Source of the DNA: Xylanibacter caecicola
GTDB lineage: Bacteria > Bacteroidota > Bacteroidia > Bacteroidales > Bacteroidaceae
Direction: 5' to 3'
Length of the DNA: 64,000 bases
NCBI RefSeq assembly: GCF_013166515.1
Contig: NZ_JABKKJ010000001.1
Coordinates: forward strand, 62,001-126,000
Positions 16,896-24,231 of the stretch are shown in pieces. The stretch's first letter is position 1. The number at the start of each line of letters is the position of its first letter. The position numbers were made by a program, and so were the translations under genes. The notes beneath the pieces were generated by a model. That model was given only the letters and a program-made list of their open reading frames with translations, was not told the DNA's origin and searched no databases.

Positions 16896-17591
16896 TTAAT
16901 TAGATAATTTCCTCGCTTTCCTTTTATAGCATTTCTCATAGTCGCACAGCCCACAACTGTATTCCAATTTACGCACGTTCTCACCTACACCTATAACCCC
17001 GCTTACCGACTTTATAGGCATCATAAGGCTCGATTCTGTCAGTGTCACTCCGCATGGATTGCTTTTTGGAAACATGGAAAATAAGCTGTGCTGTTCTGAC
17101 ACATGCCATCCGCAGTATCCGGGGCTGAATCGGTTGGTATGTTTCCATCCTCTTCCTGCTATCTGATGCTGTAGTACCGTTTCCATACAGTCTGCCGTCT
17201 TTTCCGCAATTACGCTCCCCATGGCGTCGGCAATAAAAATCCTGACCATGTCGTTCTCTGTTTTCAGTTTTTTTTGGAATGCCTCGAATTCGGCTCCGCT
17301 CGTAGCAACGAAAAAGGCGTATGCGTGCGAGTCGCGCAACTGACGTGTTATTATGCGTCCTATGTTGAAGTGAAAGCCGCGGGCGGCAAGCGTCCTTGTA
17401 CCTGTATCGAGTACGCCGCCGCTTACGAAGAAGCAGAAACGGGGGCGGAGCAGGCCTTTCACTTCCTGTATTATATCTTCTGTTTCGGCAACCACATCGT
17501 TATCCGGAATATTTTCTCCGTATCCCATCTGCTCGTATATTTCATGCGGGCTGATGTTCAGGTCGTCGAAAGATAGCTCGTGTTCTGTCAT
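16896..17591 (-). CDS. stand-alone MetH-type reactivation protein for corrinoids
   Basis: 231 residues corresponding to the C-terminal S-adenosylmethionine-dependent reactivation domain of methionine synthase, here as its own protein. R154 with PGY (157-159) and LTESSLMMPIKSVSG (184-198) match the SAM-binding motifs of the MetH activation domain. A cysteine cluster C213-x2-C216-x4-C221 at the end could bind metal or an Fe-S cluster, as in RamA-type corrinoid activators. It should return oxidised cob(II)alamin to the active methyl-cob(III)alamin form on the fused protein encoded nearby. Its ATG overlaps the stop of the MtaA-like gene (ATGA). Confidence 0.85.
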   Translation of the reverse strand: MTEHELSFDDLNISPHEIYEQMGYGENIPDNDVVAETEDIIQEVKGLLRPRFCFFVSGGVLDTGTRTLAARGFHFNIGRIITRQLRDSHAYAFFVATSGAEFEAFQKKLKTENDMVRIFIADAMGSVIAEKTADCMETVLQHQIAGRGWKHTNRFSPGYCGWHVSEQHSLFSMFPKSNPCGVTLTESSLMMPIKSVSGVIGVGENVRKLEYSCGLCDYEKCYKRKARKLSN

Positions 17592-18592
17592 TTGTTGAAA
17601 TCTTCAAGTGCGCTGAAGAAAGCGTCGATGTTGGCAAACGGCGTATGCGGCGGTGTGTCGCATCCGCTCGACAGTACGAAATTGGGATATCTGCGCGTAT
17701 TCTCGAGCAGGTCGGTTGTTGCCTTGTACATTTCTTCCGGTGTGGCATCCTTGAACAGCGACACGGGGTCTATATTACCCATCGCCAGTGCCGTAGACGG
17801 CACTTCGCGTATCACTTCCGCCATGTCACACTTGTTGCCGAAATGATATGCCGCCGCCCCTGTTGCAACCATGGCTCCGGTACAGTGTCCTGTGTTGCCG
17901 CAGTTGTGCAGCACCACACTGAAGTGGTCGTCCTGAACCACGTCAACAATTTTCTTGACATAGTCTGATGAAAATGTGCGGCAGTCGCTGTCAGACATCA
18001 GTCCGGCTGCCGGTTCTGCCATCATTACCCCGTTTGCACCCACCTCTTTCAGTGCCATGCAGTATTTCATGATGAAGTCGGTGCACTTGCCGAGCAGTTT
18101 GTGTGCAGCCTCTGTGTCCTGATATATAAGTATCATTATCTCCGACATGTCGTAAAGGCGCCCTGCAAGCGAGAACGGACCTATACAGCCGGCAAGTACG
18201 GGGCGGTCGGTTATGGTGTGTGCGGCAAGCACGTTCGCCTTGATATATTCCGGTACACGACCTGCATGCAGCGACGGTACTTCCAGCCGGTCTATGTCTT
18301 CCACACCGTTTAGCAAATGTCCGATAACAGCCGGCACCTCGTTTTCTGTGAATGATATTTCCGCGCCGAAAGCCTCCGCCTCCACCGTCAGGTCCATTAT
18401 CACCGTTGCTGCGGCCGTGGGATATTTCTCTGCCAATGCCGCAATGGCATTATGATGAACCTCACCTTTGCTTACGGCATCGAGAACGGTGTTCCCCGTT
18501 ATCTCTATGCCCGGGTGTGTCATTACCGGCACAGCCGTCACTTCTTTCCTTCGGATGATGTCGCGCATCCACTCGGTCATGTTTATTCTCAT
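17588..18592 (-). CDS. MtaA/CmuA-like URO-D methyltransferase
   Basis: 334 residues of the uroporphyrinogen-decarboxylase superfamily. The methyltransferase-type zinc site is intact: H229 and C231 in LHNCGN and C311 in SSGCDTPPHTP. In MtaA/MtbA such a site activates a thiol acceptor for methyl transfer from methylcobamide. True HemE is unlikely given this site and the context. The start at 18592 is chosen because a TATCTTTG promoter element lies at 18635-18642; an ATG 12 bp further in is possible. It is coupled to the reactivation gene by a 4-bp overlap. It may exchange methyl groups with the corrinoid module of the fused protein. Confidence 0.85.
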   Translation of the reverse strand: MRINMTEWMRDIIRRKEVTAVPVMTHPGIEITGNTVLDAVSKGEVHHNAIAALAEKYPTAAATVIMDLTVEAEAFGAEISFTENEVPAVIGHLLNGVEDIDRLEVPSLHAGRVPEYIKANVLAAHTITDRPVLAGCIGPFSLAGRLYDMSEIMILIYQDTEAAHKLLGKCTDFIMKYCMALKEVGANGVMMAEPAAGLMSDSDCRTFSSDYVKKIVDVVQDDHFSVVLHNCGNTGHCTGAMVATGAAAYHFGNKCDMAEVIREVPSTALAMGNIDPVSLFKDATPEEMYKATTDLLENTRRYPNFVLSSGCDTPPHTPFANIDAFFSALEDFNK

Positions 18593-18634
18593 GGTTGTTA
18601 TGCTTTTTATTGTAGCAAAAAAATATTCTTTCTG

Positions 18635-18642
18635 CAAAGATA
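18635..18642 (-). promoter_or_regulatory. -7 element of the MtaA-like/reactivation operon
   Basis: TATCTTTG on the minus strand, about 42 bp before the chosen ATG. No clear TTG is found 19-20 bp upstream. I see no B12 riboswitch in this leader. Confidence 0.6.
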
Positions 18643-18785
18643 AACCTTTTTCCCGATACATCGTCAGGGCGCAGTGGTAAAAAAATACGGCGTATCCGAT
18701 GCCTTTTTATATAGTATTTCCTTCAAATCCCAGCCTCTTCTCTTTCGTGTTCGTAACTCGCTGGAAACAAGGATGATACCTCCTG

Positions 18786-18880
18786 CGTTCCAAAAGGTGC
18801 CCTTTTGGAGCCTGAAATGCCGCCTTTTAGAGTGCAAAAGACGGCATATTGGAGGTCGAAAGATGACCTCTTGAAAAACC
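18786..18880. repeat. AAAGGTGCCCTTT array, copy B
   Basis: Four units near 22 nt (cores AAAAGGTGCCCTTTT, CGCCTTTTAGAG, AAAAGACGGCAT, GAAAGATGACCTCTT) in the gap between the divergent MtaA-like gene and ruvB. The rest of that 376-bp gap holds the two promoters and nothing else I recognise. Confidence 0.8.
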
Positions 18881-18927
18881 GTATCCAACAAATTGTTAAA
18901 AAGCGGTATACTGACGAATATTTTTCT

Positions 18928-18935
18928 TAACTTTG
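18928..18935 (+). promoter_or_regulatory. -7 element of ruvB
   Basis: TAACTTTG, 33 bp before the ruvB ATG; the upstream TTG element is not obvious. Confidence 0.55.
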
Positions 18936-18968
18936 CAAACAATAATATAAGTCACTTCATGACATTTT

Positions 18969-20000
18969 ATGGATGATAAATTCGATATAAGAAGAGATAC
19001 GGTCACGGCTTCGGAAAAAGACTTTGAGAATGCTCTCCGCCCGCTTCAGTTCTCCGATTTCAGCGGACAACAGAAGGTGGTGGAGAACCTCGAGGTGTTT
19101 GTCGAGGCTGCCAAATACAGGGGTGAACCGCTCGACCATACCCTCCTGCACGGTCCGCCCGGACTGGGAAAGACCACGCTCAGCAACATCATTGCCAACG
19201 AACTGGGTGTGGGCTTCAAGTTGACGAGCGGTCCGGTGCTCGACAAGCCCGGCGACCTTGCCGGCATACTCACCTCGCTCGAGCCGCGCGAGGTGCTCTT
19301 CATCGACGAGATACACCGTCTGTCGCCCGTCGTGGAGGAATATCTCTACTCCGCCATGGAAGACTATCGCATAGACATAATGATAGACAAAGGTCCCTCG
19401 GCGCGCTCCATACAGATAGATCTCAACCCCTTTACACTTGTGGGAGCCACCACGCGCAGCGGACTGCTCACGGCGCCGTTGCGTGCCCGTTTCGGCATAA
19501 ACCTTCATCTGGAATATTACGAGCCGGAGACTCTTACGAAGATAATACAGCGCTCTGCCGGCATTCTGAGAGTGCCCATAGACACCGATGCCGCAGTGGA
19601 GATAGCCGGTCGCAGTCGCGGAACGCCCCGTATTGCCAACGCCCTGTTGCGCCGTGTGCGCGACTTTGCGCAGGTTAAGGGCACCGGGCGCATAGACGTA
19701 GCCATTACAGAGGTTGCTCTCACGGCGCTCAACATAGACCGCTACGGCTTGGACGAGATAGACAACAAGATACTGCTTATGATCATCGACAAGTTCAAGG
19801 GCGGTCCGGTGGGCATATCCACCATTGCCACCGCCATAGGCGAAGATGCCGGAACCGTGGAAGAGGTCTACGAACCGTTCCTCATCATGGAGGGCTTTAT
19901 CAAGCGTACGCCGCGCGGCCGCATGGTGACGGAACTTGCATATACCCACTTCGGGCGCAACCCATGCAACGGCAACATCATGGAACCGGAACTTTTCTGA
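18969..20000 (+). CDS. ruvB: Holliday junction branch-migration ATPase RuvB
   Basis: 343 residues, the usual length. The AAA+ motor that drives branch migration with RuvA. Walker [10 protein letters not shown] is at residues 62-70 and Walker B FIDEIHRL at 111-118. The [21 protein letters not shown] stretch includes sensor 1, and the winged-helix DNA-binding C-terminus carries [15 protein letters not shown] and RTPRGR. The gene stands alone, with coaD 36 bp downstream; ruvA and ruvC are not in the window. Confidence 0.97.
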   Translation: MDDKFDIRRDTVTASEKDFENALRPLQFSDFSGQQKVVENLEVFVEAAKYRGEPLDHTLLHGPPGLGKTTLSNIIANELGVGFKLTSGPVLDKPGDLAGILTSLEPREVLFIDEIHRLSPVVEEYLYSAMEDYRIDIMIDKGPSARSIQIDLNPFTLVGATTRSGLLTAPLRARFGINLHLEYYEPETLTKIIQRSAGILRVPIDTDAAVEIAGRSRGTPRIANALLRRVRDFAQVKGTGRIDVAITEVALTALNIDRYGLDEIDNKILLMIIDKFKGGPVGISTIATAIGEDAGTVEEVYEPFLIMEGFIKRTPRGRMVTELAYTHFGRNPCNGNIMEPELF

Positions 20001-20036
20001 CGACGGGAGGTATAATATAAAATTTACGGAGTTATT

Positions 20037-20489
20037 ATGACGACAGCTGTTTTCACAGGTAGTTTCGACCCTTTTACCATCGGTCACCACTCCATTGTCC
20101 GCCGTGCTCTGCCCCTTTTCGGGCGTATAGTGATAGGCGTGGGCGTAAACGAGCGCAAGCAGTGCATGCTGTCTGCCGACGAGCGCGTGTGCCGCATAGC
20201 GAGACTATATGTTGGCGAACCGAAGATAGAGGTGAGGGCGTATTCCGACCTTACAACCGACTTTGCCCGTCGGGAGAATGCCGGCTTTATCATAAAGGGC
20301 GTGCGCAGTGTCAAGGACTTTGAGTACGAGCGCGAGCAGGCAGACATAAACAGAATGATAGGCGGACCGGAGACCGTACTGTTCTATGCCGAGCCTCATC
20401 TGGCGAGCATAAGCAGCAGTGTCGTGCGCGAGCTGGCACACTTCGGCATGGACGTATCGTGCTTTATACCTTCGGTAAATGAAGAATGA
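20037..20489 (+). CDS. coaD: phosphopantetheine adenylyltransferase
   Basis: 150 residues. Transfers AMP from ATP to 4'-phosphopantetheine in coenzyme A synthesis. The nucleotidyltransferase motif TIGH (residues 14-17) follows TGSFDP. The conserved later SSSVVRELAHFG helps close the ATP site. The length and motifs are normal. The stop is followed at once by 'AATGAAGAATGA' repeats. Likely transcribed with ruvB and ybeY. Confidence 0.95.
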   Translation: MTTAVFTGSFDPFTIGHHSIVRRALPLFGRIVIGVGVNERKQCMLSADERVCRIARLYVGEPKIEVRAYSDLTTDFARRENAGFIIKGVRSVKDFEYEREQADINRMIGGPETVLFYAEPHLASISSSVVRELAHFGMDVSCFIPSVNEE

Positions 20490-20600
20490 TGAATGAGGAA
20501 TGAAGAATGAGAGTTGCCCGGGCTTTAGGGCTATTGTGGTTCTCAGAGTTCTCTGAAACATCAGAACTCTCGGAGAACTCTGAGGTCGCGATACTCCCGA
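20479..20600. repeat. AATGAAGAATGA tract and GAGAACTCTGAG palindromic tract
   Basis: The coaD stop runs into repeats of 'GAATGATGAATGAGGAATGA'. About 50 bp on is a block of 'CAGAGTTCTC' and 'GAGAACTCTGAG' units able to pair. Both sequence types reappear in frame inside the flippase gene at about 23215-23335. Confidence 0.75.
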
Positions 20601-20657
20601 AAGACAATATATTCTTGAATTATAAATTTTAAATTATCAATTATAAATTAACAAAGG

Positions 20658-21086
20658 GTGATAACATACAGTGCAGAAGGCATACGCATGCCTCAGATAA
20701 AGAAACGTCCCACCACGGCATGGATAAAGGCTGTGGCTGCTCAATATGGGCGCAAAGTGGGCGAGATAGGCTACATGTTCGTGAATGATGAGAAGATACT
20801 TGAGGTGAACCGCGAGTATCTGGGGCACGATTTCTACACAGACATCATAACCTTCGACTATGACGAGGACGACGTTATAAACGGTGACATCGTCATATCG
20901 CTCGACACGGTGCGTACCAATGCGGATAAATTCGGAAAACAGTACGATGACGAACTGCACCGCGTCATAATCCACGGCATACTCCACCTGTGCGGCATAG
21001 ACGACAAGGGACCCGGCGAACGCGAGATAATGGAGGCGGCGGAAAACCGCGCACTTGCAATGCTGGGCGAGGTGTCAGATCTTTAG
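20658..21086 (+). CDS. ybeY: endoribonuclease YbeY, rRNA maturation factor
   Basis: 142 residues. A zinc-dependent RNase acting in 16S rRNA maturation and ribosome quality control. The signature HGILHLCGIDDKG has metal ligands H106 and H110, but the third ligand, usually His, falls on D115/D116. I believe Bacteroidetes members commonly differ here. The GTG start at 20658 is preferred to the ATG at 20688 because the N-terminal ITYSAEGI is, as I recall, conserved in relatives. Confidence 0.9.
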   Translation: MITYSAEGIRMPQIKKRPTTAWIKAVAAQYGRKVGEIGYMFVNDEKILEVNREYLGHDFYTDIITFDYDEDDVINGDIVISLDTVRTNADKFGKQYDDELHRVIIHGILHLCGIDDKGPGEREIMEAAENRALAMLGEVSDL

Positions 21087-21099
21087 GTGCCGGGTTTTA

Positions 21100-21178
21100 A
21101 GTGATATATGTCTTATGGGGCTTATATGTCTTATAAGGCTTATTAAGGTAAACAGGACTTATAGGTCTTATTAAAATA
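21100..21178. repeat. 9-nt ATATGTCTT tract
   Basis: Units such as 'ATATGTCTT', 'ATGGGGCTT', 'ATAAGGCTT' and 'ATAGGTCTT' fill the gap between ybeY and the spmAB-like gene. Confidence 0.8.
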
Positions 21179-21199
21179 GAAAAAGTTAAGTCAAAGTAA

Positions 21200-22435
21200 A
21201 TGGTATTGAACTATATTTGGGTGGCATTCTTCGTCATTGCTTTCGTTATAGCGCTCTTCAGACTTGTCTTCATGGGCGATATGGAGGTTTTTCCTGCAAT
21301 GATGAATTCCACGTTCGAGACATCGAAGACGGCGTTCGAGATTTCGCTCGGGCTTACTGGAGTGCTGTCGTTGTGGCTCGGTATAATGCGCATCGGCGAG
21401 AAGGGTGGTGTCATAAACATGCTTTCCCGTTTGCTCGGTCCCGTGTTCGTAAAACTGTTTCCGGACATTCCTAAAGGGCATCCTGTCACCGGTTCCATCT
21501 TCATGAATCTCTCGGCGAACATGCTTGGGCTTGACAATGCCGCCACACCGTTGGGACTCAAGGCTATGGAACAGTTGCAGCAGTTGAACGGAAAAAAGGA
21601 CACCGCCACCAATCCGATGATAATGTTCCTTGTGCTCAATACCTCGGGACTTACACTTATACCTGTCAGCATAATGGTATACAGGGCACAGCTTGGCGCG
21701 GCACAGCCCACCGACGTATTCGTGCCGCTACTTCTCGCCACGTTCTTCTCCACTCTTGCCGGCATAGTCGTCACTTCCTTATATCAGCGCATCAACCTTA
21801 TCAACCGCACAATGATGCTCACACTTGGTACGCTGTGCTTTGCAGTGTCAGGAATAATATGGGGCTTTGGGAAACTTGACAAGGATACGATGAATGTTGT
21901 CAGCACGTCTGTGTCAAACATATTGCTCATGTGCATCATCGTGGGATTTATCATTGCGGGAGTGAGAAAGAAAGTGAACGTGTACGATGCTTTCGTGGAA
22001 GGAGCCAAGGACGGCTTTTCCACGGCAGTGCGCATAATACCTTATCTTGTGGCTATACTCGTTGCTATCGGCGTGTTCCGTGCCTCAGGGGCAATGGATA
22101 TGCTTATAGACGGTGTGCGTCGGGGCGTGGAATTTTGTGGCGGTAATGCCGATTTTGTGGGTGCTCTGCCCACTGCGCTCATGAAACCGCTCTCAGGCAG
22201 TGGTGCGCGAGGCATGATGGTGGACGCCATGACGGCGTATGGAGCCGACTCGTTTGTGGGTCGTCTCAGCTGCATCTTCCAAGGCTCGACCGATACCACG
22301 TTCTATATCCTTGCCGTATATTTCGGCAGCGTGGGTATAAGAAATACCCGTCATGCCGTTGCCTGTGGGCTTATGGCGGACTTGGCGGGCGTCATCGCCG
22401 CCGTACTCATCGCATATATGTTCTTCGGAACGTGA
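21200..22435 (+). CDS. fused SpmA-SpmB-like nucleoside-recognition membrane protein
   Basis: A 411-residue multi-pass membrane protein made of two nucleoside-recognition (Gate) domains, corresponding to SpmA and SpmB of spore formers. The first carries NLSANMLGLDNAATPLGLKAM, the second GALPTALMKPLSGSGARGMM and FQGSTDTTFYILAVYFG, both diagnostic. In spore formers SpmA/B affect core dehydration; in non-sporing Bacteroidetes the fused form is common and its role is unknown, with transport the usual suggestion. The start lies 22 bp after an AT-rich stretch. Confidence 0.88.
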   Translation: MVLNYIWVAFFVIAFVIALFRLVFMGDMEVFPAMMNSTFETSKTAFEISLGLTGVLSLWLGIMRIGEKGGVINMLSRLLGPVFVKLFPDIPKGHPVTGSIFMNLSANMLGLDNAATPLGLKAMEQLQQLNGKKDTATNPMIMFLVLNTSGLTLIPVSIMVYRAQLGAAQPTDVFVPLLLATFFSTLAGIVVTSLYQRINLINRTMMLTLGTLCFAVSGIIWGFGKLDKDTMNVVSTSVSNILLMCIIVGFIIAGVRKKVNVYDAFVEGAKDGFSTAVRIIPYLVAILVAIGVFRASGAMDMLIDGVRRGVEFCGGNADFVGALPTALMKPLSGSGARGMMVDAMTAYGADSFVGRLSCIFQGSTDTTFYILAVYFGSVGIRNTRHAVACGLMADLAGVIAAVLIAYMFFGT

Positions 22436-22578
22436 TTAAATGAAGAATGATGAATAAAGAATGAAGAATAAAAGGATGATTTATCGGGGCAGATTAATTA
22501 AGTATAAAGAAATGGGCTGATGATAGATCGGGATGAGAAAATTCTGTTTCTTCTTCTTGAAAAATAAATAATAAGACA

Positions 22579-24150
22579 ATGGCAAATCTGAAGTCTTTGG
22601 TAAAAGACACTGCTATTTACGGACTGAGCAGTATCGTCGGCAGATTTCTTAACTATCTGCTTGTTCCTATCTACACCGCCAAACTCGCGGCATCGGGCGG
22701 CGGTTACGGTGTGATAACCAACATCTACGCATACGTGGCACTGCTTTTCGTGCTTCTCACGTTCGGTATGGAGACCACGTTCTTCCGCTTTGCGAATAAG
22801 GAAGGTGAGAATCCGCAGCGCGTTTATTTCACCGTGCTCATGCTTGTAGGCACTGTCGGGCTGCTGTTTGTTGCCCTTGTGCTGGCTTTTATCACGCCTA
22901 TATCGGCGGCGATAGGCTATTCCGACCATCCCTCATACGTATGGGTAATGGCTCTGACGGTGGCTATAGACGCCTTTCAGAGTATTCCTTTTGCCTATCT
23001 ACGTTACAAGAAGCGCCCCATAAAGTTTGCAGCACTGAAGATGCTGTTCATTGTAATGAACATAGCGTTGAACCTCTTCTTCTTCGTTGTGCTGCCCGAA
23101 ATAAACGGAAAACCAGCCGATGTGGGCTTCGCCTTCTACATAAACCTGTTCTGCACGGCTACGGTGATGCTGGCGTTCTACGGCGAGTTGAAAGACGCTT
23201 TTTGTTTTTCGAGGGGCTCGGATAGTTTCGAGTTATCAGAGTTCTCCGAGAACTCTAAGCACTCCGAGATTTATAATTATACTGAGCACTCCGGTAATTT
23301 TCATTCTTCATTCTTCATTCTTCATTCTTCATTGATAAAGCGTATGTTCGCCTACAGCTGGCCCATACTCGTTCTCGGCATAGCCGGCATACTTAATCAG
23401 ACTGCCGACAAGATACTCTTTCCTTACATATATAAGGGTCCGGATGCCCATGCCCAGCTCGGCATATACGGCGCGGCAAGCAAGATTGCCATGATTATGG
23501 CAATGATAACGCAGGCTTTCCGTTACGCCTACGAGCCGTTCGTGTTCGGCAAGGCAAGGGACAAGGACAACCGCGAGACGTATGCCAAAGCTATGAAATA
23601 CTTCATAATATTCACTCTTTTGGCATTTCTTGTCGTAATGGGATATATAAGCTTGTTGCGCCATATCATAGGGCGTGACTACTGGGTGGGGCTTGATGTC
23701 GTGCCGATAGTCATGGTGGCGGAGATTATGATGGGCATTTATTTCAATCTCTCGTTCTGGTATAAGCTCACCGACCGCACCATCTGGGGCGCATGGTTCT
23801 CGGGTATAGGCTGCGCGGTGCTTATCGTTGTCAACGTGATATTTGTCCCGTCATACGGTTATATGGCGTGCGCGTGGGCTGGTGTGGCAGGCTATGGCAC
23901 GGCGATGACGCTGTCCTATCTCGTGGGACAGAAGAAGTACCCAATCGACTATCCTCTTGCCGATATCTCACGGTACGTTGTTCTCGCCGCAGTGCTGTTC
24001 TTCGGCATGCGTGCCGGCGGCACGGTGCTTTCCGTGTGGGCGTCTGTTGCGGTGAACACGCTGCTTATCGCCTTGTTCATGGCATATACAGTGCACCGTG
24101 ATTTCCCACTTTCGGGACTGCCGGTGGTGGGCAGGTATTTCAAGAGATGA
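22579..24150 (+). CDS. polysaccharide/lipid flippase, MATE/Wzx-like, with an inserted repeat segment
   Basis: A 523-residue protein with 12-14 membrane segments of the MOP superfamily, probably moving a lipid-linked glycan across the inner membrane. The N-terminus (VKDTAIYGLSSIVGRFLNYLLVPIYTAKL) and the block LGIAGILNQTADKILFPYIY are typical of Bacteroidetes members. Residues about 212-252 (DNA 23215-23335) do not look like the family: they are rich in S, E and N, end in FHSSFFILHSS, and are encoded by the same repeats found between genes. The frame is kept across the insert, so the protein may still be made. Confidence 0.85.
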   Translation: MANLKSLVKDTAIYGLSSIVGRFLNYLLVPIYTAKLAASGGGYGVITNIYAYVALLFVLLTFGMETTFFRFANKEGENPQRVYFTVLMLVGTVGLLFVALVLAFITPISAAIGYSDHPSYVWVMALTVAIDAFQSIPFAYLRYKKRPIKFAALKMLFIVMNIALNLFFFVVLPEINGKPADVGFAFYINLFCTATVMLAFYGELKDAFCFSRGSDSFELSEFSENSKHSEIYNYTEHSGNFHSSFFILHSSLIKRMFAYSWPILVLGIAGILNQTADKILFPYIYKGPDAHAQLGIYGAASKIAMIMAMITQAFRYAYEPFVFGKARDKDNRETYAKAMKYFIIFTLLAFLVVMGYISLLRHIIGRDYWVGLDVVPIVMVAEIMMGIYFNLSFWYKLTDRTIWGAWFSGIGCAVLIVVNVIFVPSYGYMACAWAGVAGYGTAMTLSYLVGQKKYPIDYPLADISRYVVLAAVLFFGMRAGGTVLSVWASVAVNTLLIALFMAYTVHRDFPLSGLPVVGRYFKR

Positions 24151-24231
24151 GGCGTCAGACTATAGTATCTATAGACACTATAGAACTTATAGACTCCATA
24201 AAAGAATATTCAATAATTTAAAATAAACGAT

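Noticed and set aside
17588-18592. uroporphyrinogen decarboxylase HemE
   Set aside because: The H-x-C...C zinc site and the adjoining corrinoid activator point to a methyltransferase; no other heme genes are near.
18669-18942. short ORFs across the ruvB upstream gap
   Set aside because: They are translations of repeat copy B and the promoter region.
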